Shown: positions 48,001-58,608 of the stretch, in pieces
Layout: each line of letters begins with the position of its first letter
Position numbering within the stretch: position 1 is the first letter of the stretch
Source of the DNA: Tetranychus cinnabarinus
Lineage: Eukaryota > Arthropoda > Arachnida > Trombidiformes > Tetranychidae
Length of the DNA stretch: 64,000 bases
Direction of reading: 5' to 3'
NCBI GenBank assembly: GCA_022266195.1
Contig: WHVY01000004.1
Span: 4,047,501-4,111,500 of the forward strand
The notes under the pieces: model-generated
The model's database searches: none
Told to the model about the DNA's origin: nothing
Seen by the model: the letters and a program-made list of their open reading frames with translations, nothing else
Translations under genes and position numbers: made by a program

Positions 48001-49901
48001 AAATCTCAGGTTTCATAGGGATGAAAAGACAGAGGAGCAAAAGGTAGACAATGGTTTCAATGAATAGACAAACTCAGGAGGAAGAAGAAGAAGAAGAAGA
48101 AGAAGAAGAAAAGACTCGAAAGATTTTTCTCTCTTCTTTTTTTTACTTCTGTCTATATTCAGTTATTACATTCACTTTCCCTCACTTATCCTCATCATGA
48201 TGATGATCCTGATGGTGACGCTGATCATCATAATCATCTTCTTATAAAAACAGTTTTCTTCTGTTAGTGAGTTAATCTATTCGTAAATTTGTTGCCTTTT
48301 GTCAACTGTTAATCTGTTAACATTTTCATCAAACCTATTGACTTGACATGATTATCAAGTAAAGTAGCTTAAAGTAGATTAAAGCATAGCTTTTCAACTT
48401 AGTTTAACCTTCTTAATCCATTGATTCCACTAACAATTGACAACGGAAATCCGGATTCCCTTTATCCGAGCAAATGTGGATAAATGTTCACTTTTGGATA
48501 AACTTTCAACTTAAACTTTCAACTTTTACAGAAAGCTTGAGGTTGAGACAAATTGACAAGGCAAATTCAATGATTGAAATTTTATCCTGAAAAAAAAGGT
48601 TCGAAATGTATTTACCTTTTTTTGATGGATTGGGATGATTTGTGATGAGTTCAAGTTTGGGTGTAATTGTTTGATTTGTATCCAAAGGATGGTGAACATT
48701 TGAATAATGATGAGTTGGATTTTCATTTAAATAGTAAGCGCAATGTTTTTTACTGCTATTACCAATTGAAGTTGAATTGGTTGCATTGGAACTGTTACTA
48801 TTTGAATTGCTATTAACACAATTAGTATTATTACTAGAGTTACTGTTACTTGTATTAGTGGAGTTGCTATTAGTACTGTTTGAATTTGCACTAAAACTGT
48901 TTCCACTGTTGTTGGTGTTGATTGTTGTTGATGTTGAACTGTTGTTTACATTGCCATTAACACTGTTTGCGGCACTTGCATTGCTTGTATTAACATTTGT
49001 ATTGTTTGACTCATTACTCTGATTGGAAATGCTTGTTGATGCATTAAGGTTACTACTTTTGCTTCCTGAACTATTATTGGAAGTAGCATTATTATTATTA
49101 CAATTATCACTATTATTACTATTGGCATTATTAACATTACTAGAACTATTGTTATTAGCATTATTAGAAGTGCTATTATTGTTATTGGTATTGGTATTAT
49201 TATTACTATCATTACTAATGGTACCATTGCTTGATGAAGTTTGATGTTTACTTGAAGTTATCAGGGATTTGCTTTCATCTTGATCGATTCCATCCCAAGA
49301 AGATGCCGTTAAAAGTGAACCCATTGGGGTCGATGAAGTTGCCGTTGGTATATGAGCAGCCAACTGGTACAAGGGTGAAGCCGTTGTACCATAACCCTGG
49401 TTGGTATAGTAGGGATACCAAGGGTTGGTTTGATTGTAAGGATTATAAGGATAATCAAGACTCCCCTGAGCACAATTAGCCATTGGATTAACTGAAGTAT
49501 TTGATGATCCACTTACAAAGCCTGTGTGAAACAAATGATATCAGGTTAAAGAAATGTAAATTCATTTTAGGTTATTGGATTAGACTTTGCATTGATTGGG
49601 TTTACAGGTTCAATTTTTTTGGTTTTGGTTTTTTGAATGCAATTGTCTGAGTAAAGAATTTCTTACCTGAATTATCTTCTGATCCACACATTCCCCAATA
49701 GTAGTTGAAATTGGGTGCTTGTGCTGTTGTACTGTTATTTGCCATTGAAGCTATTGAACCTGCATAAGTTGAAAGGTTAGTTGAGGTTGTTTGACAGTTG
49801 GTTTATCAAAGGGTCAACTCTGTTCATCACTTACGATAACCAGGTTGGTAATGACGATTTCTCATTGGACCTCGATCTATTTGTAACGAACACCAATCCA
49901 T
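27007..49901 (-). CDS. eya: Eyes absent (Eya) HAD phosphatase and transcriptional coactivator, long isoform
   Basis: Exons: 49835-49901, 49667-49759, 48616-49521, 46445-46602, 30069-30158, 29678-29736, 29443-29609, 27962-28073, 27504-27726, 27007-27087. All join in phase, giving 651 residues. The N-terminal half is Tyr/Ser/Pro-rich, then Asn/Ser-rich, as in Eya transactivation regions. The Eya domain starts near 381 with FIWDLDETLIIF: Asp386 is the HAD nucleophile and Asp388 the general acid. It continues with HIDDVSSDDNGQDL, GIDWMRKLAFRYRRIKEIY, NCVNVLVT, the acidic HAD motif VVIGDG (Asp615) and the C-terminal block from MPFWK to LHHALE. The family acts with Sine oculis/Six proteins in eye and organ development and is a Tyr phosphatase. 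The first Met (MDWCSL) is the ATG at 49901; a second in-frame Met in the next exon (MANNS) parallels the start of the alternative isoform. A 16,286-nt intron (30159-46444) separates the first HAD motif from the rest. Confidence 0.95.
31583..31616. repeat. 34-nt near-perfect palindrome with ATCATGAT core repeats
   Basis: TTTAATCATGAT at 31583-31594 is exactly mirrored as ATCATGATTAAA at 31605-31616, around a 10-nt centre that is itself made of ATCATG units. It lies inside the large eya intron. Confidence 0.8.
39053..40516 (-). CDS. Crypton-type tyrosine recombinase (DUF3504-like), intact single exon
   Basis: A 487-residue uninterrupted frame inside the large eya intron, on the same strand. 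The N-terminal 130 residues are a helical SAM-like region (RHEDWAVKLWSDW...YTPTSIKCITAALYRYIKARG). The catalytic half has the tyrosine-recombinase residues in order: Arg in ALRGRSEH (about 186-188), His309-x-x-Arg312 in NHGLRATAATTLFEAGF, His335 in RTGH, and Tyr343 in NNYIRD. This arrangement (SNH-x-LR, LFEAG, RTGH) is that of animal Crypton transposons and host proteins derived from them (ZMYM, KIAA1958, QRICH1 types). Residues 384-402 hold three EVDxIG repeats, followed by an acidic then basic tail. The enzyme would cut and rejoin DNA through a 3'-phosphotyrosine link. It could be an active element or a domesticated gene; the full ORF favours recent activity or selection. Confidence 0.85.
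   Translation of the reverse strand: MSSNQSRFDHVFNDNDIVEFVESAKPQNTKRHEDWAVKLWSDWAQHRVSNNSVESTGLPSSLDLLVSKDDINDWVTKFILEIRNVEGKEYTPTSIKCITAALYRYIKARGYNGPSFLSKDSPVCSVIDAKLKKLKSAGVGLQVKRADCIQINDEEKLWECKVLNMETSHGLLNAVFFYNGKILALRGRSEHKDLQIEQFQFKVDTDNKPFVEFWPMVRKNAQGTVSHSKIRSEAIKQYDTIASNSYYKLIKLYLSKLPVDSGSFYRRPITGKIEPRYSIQAVGINTIGGMLKKIFNEAGIKDDRNISNHGLRATAATTLFEAGFSQRTISVRTGHISTAVNNYIRDSKTTHLAVSRCLEPINIDSKSNDILSSSVQNNMNVSTEVDKIGEVDEIGEVDKIDVVENNDVDHQDFYEKTDFDYENDREEELNLKQKYNLIERCGSNRLEHHKSESESDEFGYDGNQKEANERPIILEFRRGTKKLKITM
40523..41350. repeat. Evolving minisatellite with 17-, 16- and 13-nt units
   Basis: The array starts six bases upstream of the recombinase ATG. 40523 to about 40790 consists of 17-nt units (AGCTCAGGAATACAGAT and variants). 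About 40791-40880 has 16-nt units (AGACTGAGGAATACAG). About 40880-41150 has 13-nt units (AGACTGAGGAATC) with AAAGCA variants. The last 200 nt mix these with a CAGTAATGTAGAAACA unit. Each class is a deletion or substitution derivative of the previous one. No spacers of unique sequence are present. Confidence 0.95.
41590..41684. repeat. Imperfect palindrome of about 95 nt
   Basis: The left arm begins TTAACCAACTATCAACTCGA and the right arm reads back, as reverse complement, TTTAACCAACTACAACGAGA. Pairing continues through GAAGTTAT, the TGATTAACC region and a GC-rich tip GGGCTCCGCCC (about 41632-41642). The element can fold into one long hairpin. It lies about 1.1 kb upstream of the recombinase start codon, just beyond the minisatellite. 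Confidence 0.8.
46603..48615 (-). other. eya intron between N-terminal and Eya-domain exons
   Basis: A 2.0 kb phase-1 intron with a GAA microsatellite at 48077-48112 and no supported exon. A 94-codon ORF at 47641-47925 has biased composition. Confidence 0.7.
48077..48112. repeat. GAA microsatellite
   Basis: Eleven to twelve GAA triplets in an eya intron, next to a T-rich tract. Confidence 0.9.
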
Positions 49902-51167
49902 TTTAATCGGAATTTACAATTAAAATGAATTTCAAGTAAAGAGCAAAAAGGCACAAACGAAAGATGGTAAAAGTTGAAAACACTAAGCACTAACCACTGG
50001 TAATGTATGGATACTTTTTATTTAGTAAAACATTTCTCTTTTTTTCAAGTTCAAAGATGCAAAGATGATGATGATGAAGAAGAGGAGGAGGAGAGAGTTT
50101 GAAACAAGTGATTGATGCAAAAAGAGAGGTTGTTTCTTTAAAAGGAAAAATAAGGCCCAAGAAAATGACCTTTGACTGAAGGGAAAAGAATTTTTTTTCA
50201 AGAAAATGAATGTTTCCAAGGAGATTTTTTTGTTTCTGTGGTCATTGGGATGGCGAAAAGCTCTTCATCTTCTTCAACATTTAACAAATGAACAGGATAA
50301 ATGAATATTTTCAATGGTTGACCGGAAACCAAATGCTAATAGATTGGCAAAGAGACTCTGAAAGAAAAGCTAAAATGCATTTTGTCCATTCTGACCTAAA
50401 CAAGTGACCTTTTTGCATTTGACCAAAATACCAAATTAACAGCATTTAAAGCAACTAAATGATTTTTGTCTTTACTGTCTTCATTCATTACTCTTTACAT
50501 CGAGAAATCATCATTAATCCATTTAAAAGCAAATGTTGATTGTTCATGAAAACCTTCTTGGTGACTGAATGATTAATGTTTCACAGACGTGTTTTTCAAT
50601 ATTCACCTGTAATTGCATGAAAGTTGATTAATAACTTGCAATGAAACTTGTTGAGCAATTGGTGAATGGCTTTTTTGGGTTAATTAAATGCACTTAAAGC
50701 GTTTATTGTAAATTGTTGATATTAATTTCTTAATAGGTTTCAACAGTTTTCACTTTGCTCTTTGTTTTACTTTTTGAATTATGCTGTTTCCTTCATGTTA
50801 TTCATGTTCATTTTCAAGTTGTTTTCATATCAAATTTCAAACAATCTTATTTACCAATAAGCTTTCATCTTTTTTTAACCATAAGCTATTAATCAAGGCA
50901 ATAACTTATCAGTTCACTTGATTTGATTAAGATGATGAAAAAGAGTGTAAAAGGAGGAGAGGAAGATGAAGAGAAAAATATTTTCTCTTCTCTTGCCTTT
51001 TTTCATGCAAACCACTTGAGCTGTAAATTAACAGTAGATGATGATGAGGATGATAAGGTAAAAATTAAATCATTCAATCACCTTCAAGTTTGATGAACAC
51101 ATTTGCTGTTGAATGGTTTCAAAGTTGATTGGTTGGATTATTGGGATTAGACTTGTAATCAACTTAC
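49902..51167 (-). other. Spacer between the two eya N-terminal exon sets
   Basis: For transcripts starting at 51783 this is intron. For transcripts starting at 49901 its left end would be promoter and 5'UTR. No ORF is supported. Confidence 0.55.
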
Positions 51168-51783
51168 CCTTTTTAGATGATGATGAGGTGTGATGAGCAG
51201 AGAGAAGGTCAAATGTTGATTTAGATGAGGTTGTATCAAAGGGATGATGAGGATGGTGAACATAATGAGAATTGGATTCACTGAATGAATAGTGGCAACT
51301 TTTCTTCGATGAAGATGAACTGGATGAGGATGCGGTTAACTTTGATTTGTTTTCTTCGTCTGCTGTTTGATCCCAATTGATTAACTGTGCCATGGTTGAG
51401 GCCGATGTAGCAGCCAACTGTTGATAAAGGGTTGCTGAAGCTGCTGCTGCTGAAGCAGTGGCAGCAGCAGCCGAACCATAAGCCGATCCCGAGCTGACTG
51501 CATAATAAGAGGCAGGATAACCTGTTGATCCCGTTGAGTATGCACTGTGACTATAGTCAAGACTGGCTGCTTGTTGACAGTTTGTTAAACTTTGATTTAC
51601 ACTGTTACTGTTTACACTTGTGTTAAATCCTTTAGAGTTTAAAGTGATACAAATATTGAATTAGGTGAGCAAAATTAACGAGCAAAAATCTAGAGATTTA
51701 CCTGAATTATCTTCTGAACCAATCATTCCCCAATAACAGTTGAAATTTGCTGCTCCTTGTGAAGTTGTTGTTGTGCTTGCCAT
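51168..51783 (-). CDS. eya: Alternative eya N-terminal exons (short isoform)
   Basis: Two exons, 51702-51783 and 51168-51629, encode MASTTTTSQGAANFNCYWGM, then IGSEDNSG and a Ser/Ala/Tyr-rich segment ending SSSSKKG. They match exons at 49667-49759 and 48616-49521 in layout and sequence: NFN(C/Y)YWGM(I/C)GSEDNSG, SLDY, LYQQLAA against LYQLAA, SKK(S/H)C, HHP(F/L)DT, and SKKGK across the donor. An in-frame TAA lies just upstream of the ATG at 51783, so this is a genuine start. The last donor (GTAAGT at 51162-51167) is phase 1 and can join the shared Eya-domain exon at 46602, giving about 477 residues. Whether both sets are used in separate transcripts is inferred. The acceptor at 51630-51631 (CTAAAG) is weaker than others in the gene. 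Confidence 0.85.
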
Positions 51784-54700
51784 TGAATGTTAATTCAAGG
51801 TTTTACTCAGCACAAGTTATATAATAATAATGCTAATAATTTTAGCTCTCTATCAATACAAATCTGGAAAAATGAGAAACAAAACACAAAAATTAAGGAA
51901 TGCAAGGAATCAAAGGTTAGTTTAAAACAATTAACCAAAACACTCAACCAACGTAAGGCAGTTATGATTACAAATATAATGATAAAAAACTACAAGTGAA
52001 TGAAGTTGAATGTTATTGATGAATGAAAATGAGTAAACGCATGAAAAGAACCAGATAAACATCATTTTTCTGGTTTTCTTTTCATTTGATCCTTTTCAAC
52101 CTTTAACCTCTCATTGACTTGACTTCCCGTTGTAAATGTTTTCAAATGAAATGCAACAATCACAATTAATTGCATTATCATAACGATTACAGTTAAAAGG
52201 TGAAAATAAACATAAAGAAGGCAAACAAGAAATGAGATAAAAACTGAATCAATTGCTGGATAAACTTCTGGTGACATTAAAAGTGATAAATTTCAATTTA
52301 AAATACGAAAAAAACTCACTAATTTTCAGAGTTAGATGTTGACTTGGCAAGTGGAAACACTTTGATTTATTGCATTTAAAAGCGATTAATAGTGCAGCTC
52401 AAACAATCAATTCCAGCCCCTCAATCAATCAACACTATTATCAACACTTTGGATTAATAATAAGCTTTAATCTGGTAGATGGCCATAAAATAACAGTAAA
52501 TCAAGTGAACCAGTTTTGTGTAATGTTTTAAAAACAAAATATACTCAGAGATGTTGAATAGGAGGAGGAAAAAGTAAAGCGAGTATCTCAAGAGAGTAAA
52601 TCAAGTTAATCATGTGAAAGAATTGAAATTGGATCATCATTCTGATCATCATCATCATCATTACCATCGTCGTCGTCATCATCAATGATAATAAAAAAAG
52701 AGTAATAATCGATGATAATAATGTTATAACAATGATTACATGAACAGTGAATGCAAACAAAAAGCTTATGTTGAATATGAAAATATTTATATATAATCAA
52801 GAAATCTTTTTACTTTTTGGCTTCTATTTGTATTTACTTGTTTCCCATGAGAGTAAATTTGAACACATTAAGGAAGTAAATTAAGCTAATAATATTAACT
52901 TTTGATTTATAGTGTAATGATGAAGATGAGGATCAAAATTGATGGTAATGTTGATGATGATAATTTGGTCAATTTAAAATTTCAATTCAAACAGAAAGAC
53001 TCTTTGAAAATCAATGAAATTGAAAGGTTAACCTTTGTTATTATTTATCAAGTTTCAGGTCAATGGCAATTAAACTAATCAAAGTTAAACATAATCATTT
53101 GCTTCCGTATTTAAAATGCTCGTGTGTTTGAGTTGGAGAAACAATTAAGCTCCAATTGTTGGTTAACCTTTAGTTTAACGGTTTGATTAGCAACAGACTA
53201 ATAAAAAAAGTGTGAAAATTAAAGATTCTTGTAGTGAGTTAAAATTGTTGAATAATGTAAGGTAAATGCGTTTTCAACCATTTTTGGGTTTCATTTTGTT
53301 TTCACTCATTTTGCTTCCAAGAACAATGTCAAGTCATTTTGGTGTTTTACAGGGCTTTTCAAGGTTAACCTTTCGGAAGAGATTGCTGATTATGATGTTG
53401 AAAAGATGATTGATTGTTATTATATTGATTATAATAATTAAAGATGGAAACTGAAGTTAAACAAGAAACACCTTTTGAAATGTAATTCTTGGCAAAAGTT
53501 GAACGTTGAGGGTAAAGTTTAACACAAACTGTAAGTGAAGTACAATTTGATGAATGATTGGAGGAAAGTTATTGAAATTTCATGATCAAAGTTGACAATA
53601 ATTTTTAAAGTTCATGATATTTTTCATGATTTCAGTTTTTTGCCCGTTTGAAAACAATTGCTCATTGTGATTGTGTAAGTTAAGATGGAAGAAAAATTGT
53701 TTCTTACATTCATCAAAAAATGATGTAAATGAAGATGCTGATGAAGATGGCAGGGAAGATGAATCAAGCTAAGATGAAATGAAATGTGATCTTTAACATT
53801 ATCTACAGGTTATCAACAAATGACACCGGAAACCATCAAATTATCAATTCTCATCAATGAATTACTCATCAATGGTTTTATATAACAATGCAATGGAAAG
53901 TAACAGATATTCATATTATATCATTAATCAGCATTCAAACGTAATTTAGCTTTTTGTTAAAAGTTGAAAAAGTGAAAGAGAGAGAAAGAAAACTGGAAAT
54001 GAGAAAAATTATCAAACTGATTAACTGAATCACCATTTATACAATGCTAATCAACAAGATCAATTAATCAAACTACAGACTGATTGGATTACAACAAAAT
54101 GAAATCAATAACTTGAAAAGTGATTCTCAATTGAAAACTGAAAAAATCAAGAGTAAAATTTTTGGCAACAATTGCTAATTAAAAGAGGATTGGCGAGTCC
54201 GATGAAAAAGGCTGTCATCAAATGGGTCAACAAAGTTGGGTTAAAGTGAGGTTAAACAGTAGTTAAGGGTAAAAAGGTTGATAAACATTGTGAGGGTCGA
54301 AATGAATAAATATGGATAAATATTGATATTATTGATTGAATAAACAGGGAGTGATAAGAGCTGCAATAATAATGTTAATAATGTTGATAACGATGGGCTG
54401 CCAAGAGAAAGATATTTATCTTGGAAATGATCAAAATTTAGGTAAAGGGTCAACACAATGTAAAGGTTTATTTCAATGGTTTCCCTTATCGCCATCATTA
54501 TCATCATTTGTCCAAGGGATAAGGGAATATATATTTTTGATAAAAGAGGAAAGTAGGAGGAGGAGGAGGAGGGTGAAGGGTCAAAATGAGCCTACCAATT
54601 AGTTTATATTACCATTTAGTTTTCAAGGGTTAGAAGACTATTAAAGGTAAGATGAAAAGAGGAAGCAAAAGGAACCTTTTGTATCAAGTAAACGGTAAAG

Positions 54701-57700
54701 GTTTCACCCAAAGGTTTGACTTGAAAATGTGCAACCAGTAAAACCCTTTTTGTTGATCAGCATCACCAACAATTGAATAACATGAATCGAGAAATGTCTT
54801 TGCTTCACTTGCTGATGGTTATCACCTTATCTTGCCTTTTTCATGCTTTTTTTTCTTCTTATTGTTGGTCCTCTTTTTTTGCTGCTGCTGCACTGGACAA
54901 GAAAAAGGTTCATTTTAAAGGTTAACTCGCTGAGTTAACCTTTGTTGACCATTGTGACAATTGAGCAAAAATAACAACAACAAGGTGGACATTTGAATGA
55001 ACATTTTCTCAACAATGTTAATAAAGACTAATATTCTGTAAGAAACAAAAGCATCTAAATAAGCATAAATATAGTGAGTATATCATGAAGAATAACATTT
55101 TTACTTAAAGGTGACATCCATTGATAATATCAGTTGATAGTGTCAACAGATTTTTGACCATCAACAGAAGAAGAAAAGAAGACAAAGAAGACAAAATCAA
55201 AAGAATCGTCTCTTTTTTTGTCATTCACATCAATCTTTTAATAATCTTCTTATCATCATCATCAGCATCATAATATTATCATGGTTAACATCTATTCATC
55301 TTGACAAAAACAACAGCGACAACAATAACCTTTTAAAACGTTATCGCGAGAGAAGAGGAAAGAAAAAGCATTTCAAACTTTTCTTCAACACTTTTCATGC
55401 TCTCAATGAACCCACTTAATGAATGATAAACATGGAATGATGAAAATTTAATCATTCAATATCAATTAAGAAGCTAAAGGTAACAGCAAAAGGAATGATA
55501 AAGTTGATCGTCAACATGGTATAGGAATAATACAGGAAAGAAGAAGATCAAGTTTAAGATGATGAAGAAGATGGTGAAGATGGAAAAGATGGTGAAAAAG
55601 ACACATTAAGGTTAACCTATAAAATGCTGTGAAAGGAAGACAAAAAGGATGAAAAGATGAAAATGAAAAGAGAATTTGAAATTTTTCTTCTTTTTTCCTT
55701 CATTCTTTTGATTGCTGATCAACTCATATGTTTCCTCCTCTCAAGCCATTATGAAAGTAGCAAAACTCCCACAACATGTTAACCAAGTAGTCCAGGTAAA
55801 TAATCAGGTGAAGGAATAATAGAAAGCAAAAAGAGGAAAATCTATGAATACTAATGATAAAAACTAATATCAATTTATTTCTCCCTTTAGTCAACATGTT
55901 CAACTTTTCCGTTCTTATTATTGTTCATTATTATTATCAATAATCATTTGTTAATAATAGGATGAAGCCAATGGTTTGGGTTCTCAAGGTTCACTTTCAA
56001 TTGTTACATATCGCCAAAAGTTGCCTTTGAAATGAAGATGACAACAAAAAATGCATTCAAACGTTGCTCGAGGTGAGTTTTTATAGGCTCATCTTTACCA
56101 TTACATCGTACTTTTTATTCACTTTTTACATTGTATTTTCAAATATTATTGTTGGTCTTTTAGCTTTTCCTTTTTTTTCAACTTCTTACGAGCTTTCTCG
56201 AGCTTCTTTGTCAATGTCTTATGTCTTCGTGTGCCTTCATGTTGGGCATCAACAAGAGCATCAAGAGGATCGACAAGAGAGCATCAAACATTCAACGAAA
56301 AGCTTTACTCTTCGCTTATTGTTTATATCAATGGTTCAACATTACTTTCCATGTTTACTGAGACTCGCTTTGTACTTTGGTCTTGATGCCTTTTCAGGTC
56401 TCACATCAGGGAGTAAATAACACTCTGTGAGGGATAAAAAGGCTCTCTAATGCTTCCGTTTTTTGCCTCTTTTCATCAACATTGCTCTTTCTTCATCTGT
56501 CTTAGTTTGCTTGGTAAAAATGTGTATTAATGCCAAGAAAATGATGAACAAATTATATCAAAAAAAGATGAAAAACTGATGAAGAGATGAAGTTGTAACA
56601 TTTGTTTTTTTTCTGGTTATTGATTTTTGCTTTTTGATTATTGTAATCCATTGAACTCTTTGCTTATTTTTTTCAGGTTATTTTGCCTACTTAACCTAAT
56701 GGCTGTAAATAAGCCTCAATGTTTGACTTTGGTCAAACTAATGAACAAACAGAGTAAATGGTCATTTAAGTGAAAAGGTAAAACCAAATTTTTACCTTTT
56801 TTCCCACAAAAAATAGACATTTTGTTTTGCCTTTTTTTCGCCTCTTTGCCTTTCTTGTTCAAGATTTTAATACAAAGACAAGTTAAACAATGACAAAAAC
56901 GCAAATCACTTGACCGTGTTAAGAGTCAAGATGTGGGGTTAAGATGAGGCCACTTAACTGCATCGTCAAAATATTAAAGGTAAATCATCTTCAACACAAT
57001 AAGCATTTACAAATACAACTGTTGTTGAAAATTGCTGTTAACAGAGAGGAAACAATCGAGAAAACTAACAAGAAAAAAGGCCAAAAAAAACGATCATTTC
57101 AAATCAATAGTAGCTAATCAATTTACATTGAAAATCAAACAAGACATTTAAACATTAATAATGGTTAAATCATTTAGTTCAATAATAAACAGGCAAACAA
57201 GTTAATGTTATTTACTCAACATAAGTTTGCTTATTTTTGCTTTCAGCTAAACAAATCATTGAAGTAAGTTAATTAATAATGAAAACATTGGAAACAATCG
57301 AGTTAATTGTTGATGTAAACAAATGTGAAAAGCTTGTTAATCAATTGAAATGCCGCTTCAACAGTTGGTTAACATTGAAAGTGTAATATTGCTAGTTTCA
57401 TCAATAAATTGGTTTATAAATCATGATTATGCTAATTGCCAGGATTGTTGTGATTGGGTTTGCATTGGTTTGGGTTAAATTGAAACACATTGGATTAACA
57501 TTGTAAGTTGTGAGATTTGAAAGGTTACTTTTGAAGGGAAACTTCAACTTTGACTTGAAAAGACTGAAACAAATGGCTCAATATTATACAATTGAACATG
57601 TAACAAGCTCAGGCTATTTAACAACTGTACAATCAGGGGAAACAATCAAATCTGTTTACCATAATCTTTCAGATGATTACAGTTTCTTCCTCTTGTCATC

Positions 57701-58296
57701 TGTTGACAGAAACAACAATAATAACTGAATATGAGTTGAATCTAAAAAAATCAAAACTAATCTTGCCAACAACAATTTTAGCTTGATATTTAAATAGATA
57801 AGTTTGGAGTAGTAAGAAAAAATACAACAACGAAGACGACGACGACGACGACGACGATGAAGATGATGATGATAATGGTAATGATGATGAAGTTAAAAAG
57901 ATGATTAAGATTATTATCAAGATTAACTGAAGCTTCTGCTCATAATCATTTTACTCGTCAAAACATTCCAATCATTCTTAGTAAATCTTATTAAAAACTA
58001 AAATTATCTCTTCAACATGACATTATTTCCGTCCCATTTGATGAGCTTTAAACACAATGATATTATCAGCGAGAAAAGACGAGATTTGAAAAATAATCAA
58101 AAATCACCTGAAACAGTCTAAAAATGTCTAAATATTTACTTTCAAAGTGCAAAAATGATGAAGAAATTGAATCTTCATTCAATTCTTCAACCTGAAAAAA
58201 TGGAATCAGTTTAGAAATGGAAATTCAAAGTTCTATCAGCTTTTTTGTGTTGAAAGGATTGACGATGAAAAGTGAATTCAAATCACAAAATTTTTG
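51784..58296. other. Region upstream of eya, no supported gene
   Basis: AT-rich sequence with many short triplet runs (ATC/GAT near 52630-52690, GAC at 57832-57872). ORFs of 60-118 codons (for example 56064-56420, 54336-54602, 57510-57728) show biased composition and no family motif. The left end should hold the eya promoter. Confidence 0.45.
57832..57872. repeat. GAC/GAT microsatellite
   Basis: About nine GAC triplets passing into GAT triplets; the antisense frame reads as poly-Ser and accounts for the ORF at 57696-57920. Confidence 0.85.
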
Positions 58297-58608
58297 TCAA
58301 TTTTGTAAATTGAATTGCAATCTGAAGAAATATTCATGAAATTGATCTTCATCAAGAAGTGTGAACAACCGAAAATCTGATGAAATGACAAAAAAATTGT
58401 TTGAAGCTTCTTTTGCATTGAGACTTTTTGAGCAAAATTGTCTGAGTTTTAAAATATTTTTGCAAATAAGCTCAACCTGAAACACCAATTTCATAAATTG
58501 ATCAATTCTCGAAATCGAATGAACCAGAAAGTCACTAAAATCTCGAGTCATCATAGGCATTAAATCTTTCAAACTTACTGTTAGTCCATCAATCACATGT
58601 AAACACAA
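58297..58608 (-). CDS. Unidentified ORF, possible coding exon
   Basis: A frame of about 110 codons without low complexity, stop to stop. It contains segments such as DLMPMMTRDFSDFLVHSISR and DEDQFHEYFFRLQFNLQN before TGA. No ATG lies at its 5' end (the first codon is TTG), though internal ATGs occur. A TTTCAG sits in frame near 58482 and could be an acceptor, with a GTAAGT donor upstream near 58575. Further TTTCAG sites follow downstream near 58190 and 58110. No family is recognised. It could be one exon of an unknown mite-specific gene, a decayed gene or chance. Confidence 0.25.
   Translation of the reverse strand: MCLHVIDGLTVSLKDLMPMMTRDFSDFLVHSISRIDQFMKLVFQVELICKNILKLRQFCSKSLNAKEASNNFFVISSDFRLFTLLDEDQFHEYFFRLQFNLQN

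Noticed and set aside
48777..49244. Leucine-rich plus ORFs of 73-81 codons
   Set aside because: Antisense of the Asn/Ser codons in the eya exon; AAT/AAC read backwards gives ATT/GTT-type codons and Leu/Val-rich frames.
56064..56420. 118-codon plus ORF
   Set aside because: Hydrophobic mixed sequence opening without ATG, no motif and no splice context; plausible by chance in 12 kb of AT-rich DNA.
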